A stretch of DNA of 32,198 bases from IMG/VR virus record IMGVR_UViG_3300025120_000283, positions 1 to 32,198 of that record, one strand, 5' to 3'. The notes beneath the pieces were generated by a model. The model had not been told where the DNA came from, did no database searches, and was given only the letters and a program-made list of their open reading frames with translations. Shown here one piece after another: positions 26,093 through 32,198 of this stretch (position 1 is the stretch's first letter; each line of letters begins with the position of its first letter). The DNA is from a virus. A program made the translations under genes and the position numbers.

Positions 26093-27429
26093 TGGGAAGT
26101 ATAGTAAAAGGAGTTGGATCACTTTTTGGCGGTCGAGCCAGAAGAAGAGAGCAAAGTGCTGCAAATAAAGAATTTGAAGCTGCAAAAAAAGGCGTTACAG
26201 AATTTAACTTTAAAGATCCGTTTGCGGATTTAGAAGCAAATAAACTTGGAACAGCCACTGAATATGATGCTATTAATGCAAAAGCAGTAGGCGATCCGCT
26301 TGGAGCTGCAAATCAAGCAAAAATGGGAAACATAAATGACTCTCGGGGGTTTGGGGCATTTACGGATAGTGCTGTAGGGTACACAGCACAAAATACTAAT
26401 GTTGCGGGATTAGCTAGAGGAGCAGACACAGGACTTACTAATACGTTTAATCAAACACAAGTAAATACTGCGCAAGCTGCCATGGATGCTCAAGAAGCAG
26501 ATCAAACCCTTGCCGCGTCTCAAGATTTAATAGCACAAACAGGTGGTGGAGGTGCAACAGCATTAGCTGCTGCGGCCGCAAAATCTAAGGCTGGTATAGC
26601 TGCTAGTATAGGTCAACAAGAATCGGCTAATGAAATAAGAAGAGCATCAGCTGAATCTACATTACAGCAACAGCAATTAGCTCAAGGAAATTTAGGTTCT
26701 CAGTTTGATTTAGGACAATCTCAATTTAATGCTACCGCTAGCAATGATCAAATGAAATTTAATGCTGGGCAAACCAACCAAATGGCCATGGCTAATATGG
26801 ATGCTCAAAATCGAGCTGCTCAATTTGAAGCAAGCGCATTTAATACATCTAATTTGCAGCAATATGATTCTCAAAATAAAATGAATCAATATAACGTTAC
26901 CGCGCAAAATGCTAATGCAGCTGCTCAATTTGGAGCAGATAATAAATTTGCTTTAGCCAATCAACAAGCGGGTATGGCGGCTGCTGAATTTGGGGCTCAA
27001 GCTCAAAATCAATTTGCAATGCAAAATCAAAAGCAATTAAATGCTTTTAATATAAGACAAGCTGATGGCGCTAGAGATATACAAGAAAGTCAATATGCCC
27101 AAGAAACAGACACGTTTGGGATTGCATCTGGTAGAAAAATGGCAGCAGACAATGCTAGAAAACAAGCAAAAAGCGACTTAATGGGCGGAATCACCGGGGC
27201 ATTAGCGCTGTCCGATAGAAGGCTTAAAAAAAATATTAAATTAATAGGTTTATCGCCCTCTGGTATTAAAATATATAGATTTAAATATAAAGATAATAGC
27301 TTTGGAAAAGGAATTTATCAAGGTGTTATGTCAGATGAAATAACACAACAAGCTGTTGTAACAGGCAAAGACGGTTTTGATCGTGTAGATTATAGCTTAT
27401 TAGATGTTGAATTTAAATTAATAAAATAA
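26092..27429 (+). CDS. Ala/Gln-rich internal (ejected) virion protein with S74-like end, 445 aa
   Basis: Residues 1-30 (MGSIVKGVGSLFGGRARRRE) form a short Gly-rich, basic amphipathic segment typical of ejection proteins. Residues about 115-350 are very rich in Ala, Gln and Asn with a recurring heptad-like pattern (for example QFGADNKFALANQQAGMAAA), indicating a long helical bundle. Residues about 370-445 resemble the Peptidase_S74 intramolecular chaperone: SDRRLKK at 374-380, then GIKIYRFKYK and KGIYQGVMSDEI. Ser374 and Lys379 fit the S/K dyad of S74. S74 usually follows trimeric fibres, so its place after a helical protein is unusual. It may be an internal core protein or a helical fibre. 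The gene starts on the previous stop codon. Confidence 0.6.
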   Translation: MGSIVKGVGSLFGGRARRREQSAANKEFEAAKKGVTEFNFKDPFADLEANKLGTATEYDAINAKAVGDPLGAANQAKMGNINDSRGFGAFTDSAVGYTAQNTNVAGLARGADTGLTNTFNQTQVNTAQAAMDAQEADQTLAASQDLIAQTGGGGATALAAAAAKSKAGIAASIGQQESANEIRRASAESTLQQQQLAQGNLGSQFDLGQSQFNATASNDQMKFNAGQTNQMAMANMDAQNRAAQFEASAFNTSNLQQYDSQNKMNQYNVTAQNANAAAQFGADNKFALANQQAGMAAAEFGAQAQNQFAMQNQKQLNAFNIRQADGARDIQESQYAQETDTFGIASGRKMAADNARKQAKSDLMGGITGALALSDRRLKKNIKLIGLSPSGIKIYRFKYKDNSFGKGIYQGVMSDEITQQAVVTGKDGFDRVDYSLLDVEFKLIK

Positions 27430-27430
27430 T

Positions 27431-28828
27431 ATGGCTGTAAAATCAACAATAAGGTGGGATAGATTTGGTAACCCATTTGACACTTATACAAACTTAGATA
27501 ATATGGCCGCTAATGTCGATGTAGACATGGCTCGGCGTAAAAAAGAAGAACAAGATAAAGAAACTAAAAAATTAAGAGATTTAGAATTAGGAGCTATCAA
27601 AGCTAAAAATATTCAGTCTTTGATGATTTCTTCAGACACTGAATTTGAGCCTTTAGACGCTTATGCTCAAAATATGACTAGAGAAATGGTGGATAAGTAC
27701 AGTTCTTTAGTAAATCAATTAGAAAAAGGAAAAATAGACACTAATTTTTTTGCAAAAGAAAGTGCAAAAATACAATCTCAAGTGCCTCAAGTAAAAGACT
27801 TAATTAAAGGTATTGAAACAACTGCGGGTAAATTTGCAGCTGGATTAGCTCAAGGTACGCTAAGTATGGCTATTCCACCCGAACAAGAGCGATTTTATAA
27901 AGCTATTATTAATAATCGAGGAAAATTTGGAATGGATGAAAATAATATTTTAACTTATTATGGTCAAACAGATGGAGATCCTCCAGAGGATTTTAGTATT
28001 CCAGCAAATCGCATGAATAAAATGCCTCAGCCTATAGAAAAAGTTGTTTCATTTGTTGAATTAACTAATCCAATAATAACTGCACTTCAAACCCCTGTAG
28101 ATCAAATGATTGAGGGTAGAGCAGTTAAACGAAGTGTTCCGCTTGGAAGCAAGCTGTATCAGCAACAAATAGATGCCGGTTTTGATGCGTTTTTCAAAGA
28201 AAAAGGTAATGACGGGTTAAGATCCTTAGCAGCAGATCACGCGGGGTATACTCGAGAAGAAATTGAAAAAGATTTAAATAGTGGATTTTACGAAGCACCT
28301 GATGGTATTGAGTATACTAGTAAGCTAGAATATGATATGGATCAGTTATATCAGCAAACAGCTGAAGATAATTATGTAAGTCAAGAAGTGCAAAATTTTC
28401 AACAAAAATCATATGAGTTACAGGTTAGCAATGCTAATAAAAGAAACGCTTTACAAGCTGAGCAATTAGCAAGAGGAACCACTCTTAAACAACAAAGCGA
28501 ATATAGAACGGCAAAAACATTACAAACGTTTGAAGCACCAGATTTAAATAATCCAGAATCATTTAGAAAATGGGGAAGGAATGCACAGAATGGTAAATCA
28601 GTTGTAAAAACTAAAGATGGTAAATTTGCTCTTGTGGTTACTAATAGCAGCGGAAAAAGAACTCCGCAGGAATTAATACCAGAAGAAATTATTAATAATC
28701 CTACTGAACTTGCTAAATATTTATCTGAAAATGTTCACGGGTTACCTATATATCAGCTTCCTGAATTTAATTACAAAAGAACAACTCCGATTAAAAGATT
28801 AGCTAAATTTTTTACAGGTAAAAAATAA
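27431..28828 (+). CDS. Internal virion / ejection protein candidate, 465 aa
   Basis: This is a largely helical, charged protein. Residues 30-60 are Lys/Glu-rich (RRKKEEQDKETKKLRDLELG), about 75-130 are helical, and AAGLAQGTLSMAIPPEQERF is a short hydrophobic stretch near 138-157. YTREEIEKDLNSGFYEAPDG and a long Gln-rich helix (NFQQKSYELQVSNANKRNAL) follow, and the end is basic (RTTPIKRLAKFFTGKK). It lies between an Ala/Gln-rich protein and a giant membrane-type protein, the typical region of proteins packaged in the capsid and ejected with DNA. No enzyme motif was seen. Function is inferred from position and helicity. Confidence 0.5.
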   Translation: MAVKSTIRWDRFGNPFDTYTNLDNMAANVDVDMARRKKEEQDKETKKLRDLELGAIKAKNIQSLMISSDTEFEPLDAYAQNMTREMVDKYSSLVNQLEKGKIDTNFFAKESAKIQSQVPQVKDLIKGIETTAGKFAAGLAQGTLSMAIPPEQERFYKAIINNRGKFGMDENNILTYYGQTDGDPPEDFSIPANRMNKMPQPIEKVVSFVELTNPIITALQTPVDQMIEGRAVKRSVPLGSKLYQQQIDAGFDAFFKEKGNDGLRSLAADHAGYTREEIEKDLNSGFYEAPDGIEYTSKLEYDMDQLYQQTAEDNYVSQEVQNFQQKSYELQVSNANKRNALQAEQLARGTTLKQQSEYRTAKTLQTFEAPDLNNPESFRKWGRNAQNGKSVVKTKDGKFALVVTNSSGKRTPQELIPEEIINNPTELAKYLSENVHGLPIYQLPEFNYKRTTPIKRLAKFFTGKK

Positions 28829-28837
28829 TATTATTTT

Positions 28838-31800
28838 ATGGAAGAATACGATGAATTTGGAAACTTAATTATTAAAGAAGAGGAAGAAGATAATGCCCTT
28901 AGCAATTTAATTCTTTCCAGCGAAAACGACGATGAGCTTGACAAAAATCATTGGACTAATGATTCAAATTTAGAAAATGAAAACCCACCTTTACCTGAAA
29001 TAGTACCAGAGAAAGCTACATATTTAGAAGAATTTTTTGGAAACGACGCTTTTGGTGTTGATTTTGTTAGCGACATGTACAGAGCCACTAAACAAGGGTG
29101 GGCATCTTCGGCTGCTGTTGATGAAACTTTTGAGGTTTTTAAAGGAAACACCGACGATGCTTCTTTAGATGCAATGAGGGCAGCTACAAAAAGAGCACAG
29201 AAATATGGCCAATCTGAAGAGGCTCAAGAATGGCAAATGCTTACTAATAAGTATAAGGAAGAAGGAGATAGCGGAGCCTGGGCTGGTTTTAAAGCTTTAA
29301 TGCAAAATCCAACCTTTGGTGTAGAAACTGTTATATCTAGTATGGTAGGTGCAGGTAGTGCAATGTTGGATTCAGAAGAAGCCGCTGCTTTAGCCGGAGG
29401 CGGTGCTGCTATTGGAGCACAAAGTGGTTTTTTATTAGGCGCAGCTGCTGGAAGTGTCGGTGGTCCTCTTTCTTTTTTAACAGGAGCCATTGGAGCTGGT
29501 GGTGGTGCTGTTTCTGGAGCTTTTGCAGGTGCAATGACAGCTATGGAAACAGCAGCTACGTTTGCAGAATTACTTAGAGAAAAAGTAATAGCTAATGGTG
29601 GTAATCCAGACAACAACGATGATATACGAACTGTGTTGGAAAATCCAGAAGAAATGAGCGATCTTCGTTTCAAATCTGCCGGTAGAGGTTTAACCATTGG
29701 TGCCATAGAAGGAATTACCGGTATAGTAAGTGGTGGCGTTGGTGGTAAAATATTAACAAGTGGTGTAAAAGCTGGTAAAACTAGCTTAAAGCTAGCTGCT
29801 AAAGGGCTTGCTGCTACAACAGCTGTAGAAGCTGCTGGTGGTGCGCTAGGTGAAACAGCTGGTATGCTAGTTGCTGGGCAAGAATTAGCTGGTGAAGAAA
29901 TATTATTAGAAGGGTTTGCTGGTGTAGCAATGGCTCCAGTTCAATTAAAAAGTTCATTAGCTGATGCTAAAAAAGCTATAAAAGACGCAACTCCGTCTTA
30001 TACTTTTAATGGTGCTGAAACTACTAGAGATCAAATGGTTGAAATGCTTAAGGCTCCGGATGTTGATTTTATGAAAATGAAATTTAAAGCCACTAATGAT
30101 CCTGATATAAATGCTGAAATAACAAGAAGAAGAGAAGCTATATTGTCTAAAAACAAATATAAGGCAATTTCGTCGATTTTGGACTTAAAAAACTCTTCTT
30201 TAAATGAAGAAGGTAGAAAATACTCTCAAGTAAATGTTAAACAACCTGATGCATTTCCTACTATAAATAAAGATATTGCTGAAGATAATGTAAAAGAAAT
30301 AACGCCTAGTGCTATATCAGAAGAGTTTAAACAAAACCAAAAAGAAAAAAATAGATTAAAAGCTCAACTTAAAGAAACTGAAGTTATTAATGATCCTAAT
30401 ATAACTCAAGCTATTAGAGAAAAGTTAATAGAAATAGATCAAAAAGAAGTTGATGCAAGCGCTCAAATAGTAGATGCCATTACAAATCTTAGCCCTGAGC
30501 AGGGTGCTCAAATGATGAATCTTAATGATTCTATTGCAGTTTATCAAGACATCGTTAAAGATCCAGATCAACCTACTGACGTTAAGTCTATTGCTTTTGA
30601 AAAAATTCAAGATTTACAAAAAGAGCAAATGGCTATATTTACATCTCCAATGGTTAAAAATATGGAGTTGGCAGATAGAGCTCAAGCTCTTTATGACGAA
30701 AGAGGCGTAGAGGCTGTTAATAAGATAGTTGAAACTCAAGAAGGTACTATAAGAAAGATAGCTATAAAAAAGTTAAACTCTATACCTCAGAATAGACGAT
30801 ACGATGGTGATGTTGATGCATTAGCTAGTGAATTAAGATATGGACCTGAAGGTGTTGCTAGATTAGTAGAAACTTACAATCCAGCAACTAAAGTTCCAAT
30901 AGCTGCTTACATAGCTGAACAATTGAACAAAAGAGTTCAAAGAGCAGCTGCTAAAGTTATATCTCAAGATAATATTGTAGATTTTAGTTCAGCAGAAGCT
31001 TCTAATCTAGCAGTTGAAGATCAAAATGACTTTGATGTAAAAATTGGTTCTAAGTTTTTAGCAGATCAGCTTAGTTTTCCTATATCTATGATTGATAAGG
31101 CTAAGAATATTATACCTGCTGGATTGCAAAAAGCTGTTAATGAATTACAAAACAACAAAGAATTAACTGCTAAAAAAAGACAAGCTTTAGCTGAGCAAGC
31201 TATAGCTAGTATATACAATAATCAGTTAGTTAAAGATATAAAAGCAGAGTTTGGTAAAAATACTAAAACTAAAGAAGATTTTTCTAATTATTTAAGCAAA
31301 AACTATAGAGCTTTAGCTACAGCTTTTATAGCTCAAAATGCAGCTCAAAAAGGAACTGGTATATCTAAACAATGGGCCATGTTTCCTCCAACAAGATCTG
31401 AATTTTTAAATTATTACGAAGGAAAAGACATAGCTTTAGATAAAAAAAATAGGTCTCAACCAATTAGTGACAGAAAAGACGCTTTAGCGCAAGCTGTGTC
31501 TCGTCAGATAGCAGAAGATGTTAGAGCTGAATACTTGTCAACTAATCCAATAGAAGCTAGACAAATAAATGAAGCTGCTAACAGAGATGTTGATGCTGAT
31601 AAAAAAATAGTAATAGCTAGTGCTTTTGAAAAAGCTGTTAAAGAAGAATCTGATTCTGTTAAATTGCAACAATTTATAAATCGACCTCTATTAGCTAGTA
31701 TGGCAAAATTGACAGAAGAAGAATTTGATGCTGTAGAATTTCAAGAAACATTAAACACATATAGAATATTTGAAAAATATGTTGATAAAAAGTTTAAAAA

Positions 31801-32198
31801 AGAAAATGCTAATACTATAAGCGGAAGAGATAATATTATATCTGGTTTAACAAAAGCAGCTGAAGGTGGATATTTAAGTCCAGCTTCTATAATATCAGCA
31901 AAACTAGCTAATTTTGGTGGATTATATTTAAACAAAAGAGTAATTGTAAATGGTGAAGGAAAGAGACAATATTTAGTAAAAGGAAAAGGAAAATCTACAT
32001 TAAATCCAAATGCAGATTTGATGTCAAGTTTAAGTTCTAAAAAAGGAGAAACTCGTGTATTCAAAAAATTATCAAGTGTACCAGATTACAAAGATTTAAA
32101 TGTTGTTTTAGAAGGTTCGGCTGAATATGACATAGCTTTTAACGAAGGTAGATTAATACCTAACTACTCAAAAGGTTCTATTTTTTATAGCGCAAAAC
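28838..32198 (+). CDS. Giant virion protein with Gly/Ala-rich membrane region, N-terminal 1120 aa (3' truncated by window)
   Basis: An open frame runs from ATG 28838 to the window end without a stop; I translated it throughout. It starts MEEYDEFGNLIIKEEEEDN, an acidic tail. Residues about 157-240 are Gly/Ala-rich and hydrophobic (AGSAMLDSEEAAALAGGGAA, then GFLLGAAAGSVGG and LTGAIGAGGGAVSGAFAGAM), like glycine-zipper membrane segments. A second such stretch spans about 285-370 (GLTIGAIEGITGIVSGGVGG; AGGALGETAGMLVAGQ). The remainder is long, charged and helical. Large proteins of this type in short-tailed phages are ejected into the host envelope. Whether it ends in an enzyme (RNA polymerase, muramidase or other) cannot be seen here. 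Confidence 0.7.
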   Translation, partial: MEEYDEFGNLIIKEEEEDNALSNLILSSENDDELDKNHWTNDSNLENENPPLPEIVPEKATYLEEFFGNDAFGVDFVSDMYRATKQGWASSAAVDETFEVFKGNTDDASLDAMRAATKRAQKYGQSEEAQEWQMLTNKYKEEGDSGAWAGFKALMQNPTFGVETVISSMVGAGSAMLDSEEAAALAGGGAAIGAQSGFLLGAAAGSVGGPLSFLTGAIGAGGGAVSGAFAGAMTAMETAATFAELLREKVIANGGNPDNNDDIRTVLENPEEMSDLRFKSAGRGLTIGAIEGITGIVSGGVGGKILTSGVKAGKTSLKLAAKGLAATTAVEAAGGALGETAGMLVAGQELAGEEILLEGFAGVAMAPVQLKSSLADAKKAIKDATPSYTFNGAETTRDQMVEMLKAPDVDFMKMKFKATNDPDINAEITRRREAILSKNKYKAISSILDLKNSSLNEEGRKYSQVNVKQPDAFPTINKDIAEDNVKEITPSAISEEFKQNQKEKNRLKAQLKETEVINDPNITQAIREKLIEIDQKEVDASAQIVDAITNLSPEQGAQMMNLNDSIAVYQDIVKDPDQPTDVKSIAFEKIQDLQKEQMAIFTSPMVKNMELADRAQALYDERGVEAVNKIVETQEGTIRKIAIKKLNSIPQNRRYDGDVDALASELRYGPEGVARLVETYNPATKVPIAAYIAEQLNKRVQRAAAKVISQDNIVDFSSAEASNLAVEDQNDFDVKIGSKFLADQLSFPISMIDKAKNIIPAGLQKAVNELQNNKELTAKKRQALAEQAIASIYNNQLVKDIKAEFGKNTKTKEDFSNYLSKNYRALATAFIAQNAAQKGTGISKQWAMFPPTRSEFLNYYEGKDIALDKKNRSQPISDRKDALAQAVSRQIAEDVRAEYLSTNPIEARQINEAANRDVDADKKIVIASAFEKAVKEESDSVKLQQFINRPLLASMAKLTEEEFDAVEFQETLNTYRIFEKYVDKKFKKENANTISGRDNIISGLTKAAEGGYLSPASIISAKLANFGGLYLNKRVIVNGEGKRQYLVKGKGKSTLNPNADLMSSLSSKKGETRVFKKLSSVPDYKDLNVVLEGSAEYDIAFNEGRLIPNYSKGSIFYSAK

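Noticed and set aside
29224-29706. 160-codon minus-strand ORF rich in Ala and Pro
   Set aside because: It is the complement of Gly/Ala-rich codons of the giant virion protein, whose frame is continuous over this stretch; the minus frame is a low-complexity shadow.
1-32198. tRNA genes, CRISPR arrays, integrase or transposase genes, attachment sites
   Set aside because: Intergenic gaps are too small (the largest about 64 nt) for tRNAs or arrays, and no translated product shows recombinase motifs.

Overview
The window is a contiguous block of a tailed-phage genome and contains no host DNA that I can see. All 25 genes I support lie on the + strand. They are packed almost end to end: most gaps are under 35 nt, the two largest are about 64 nt, and several stop/start codons overlap by 1 nt. 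The order is tail fibre and adhesin genes (1-9.2 kb), lysis genes (9.3-10.2 kb), small accessory and packaging genes (10.2-13.5 kb), portal, scaffold and major capsid (13.5-18.9 kb), head-tail connector and tail genes (18.9-25.4 kb), and internal or ejected virion proteins (25.4 kb to the end, the last one cut by the window edge).

The gene set points to a short-tailed (podovirus-like) phage. Large terminase, portal, scaffold and capsid are adjacent and are followed by two connector-like proteins, one very large nozzle/stabilisation-like protein and several Ala/Gln-rich or membrane-inserting internal proteins. There is no tape measure, major tail tube or sheath gene. The terminase, portal, capsid and 1332-residue tail protein resemble, from memory, the crAss-like phages (Crassvirales), particularly environmental members. 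This is recognition without a database search. Two features support a Bacteroidota, probably marine flavobacterial, host. No gene I inspected has a Shine-Dalgarno sequence; starts sit in A/T-rich leaders instead. The 1332-residue tail protein ends in a domain that looks like BACON, a module first described from Bacteroidetes. The DNA is AT-rich; hand-counted stretches were 20-27% G+C.

The fibre region holds six complete genes built by shuffling a few modules: a four-fold 72-residue repeat, an Ig-like plus polyglycine adhesin unit present in two adjacent genes, a LamG-like domain, TIG/He_PIG-like domains, and a large unit resembling DUF7483 present three times in two genes. They look like a diversified receptor-binding set. 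Lysis is probably carried out by a 3-TM-type holin, a 50-residue membrane protein and an M15-type zinc peptidase. Just before the terminase is a protein that reads as two GroES-like barrels in tandem.

The points most worth following are the GC-rich mosaic block inside the terminase gene (about 51% against 27% G+C in hand-counted segments), the tandem GroES-like protein, the BACON-like tail domain, the S74-like Ser/Lys motif at the end of an internal virion protein, and tetraloop hairpins after the capsid gene and after the next gene. No tRNA, CRISPR array, integrase, transposase or attachment site was seen.
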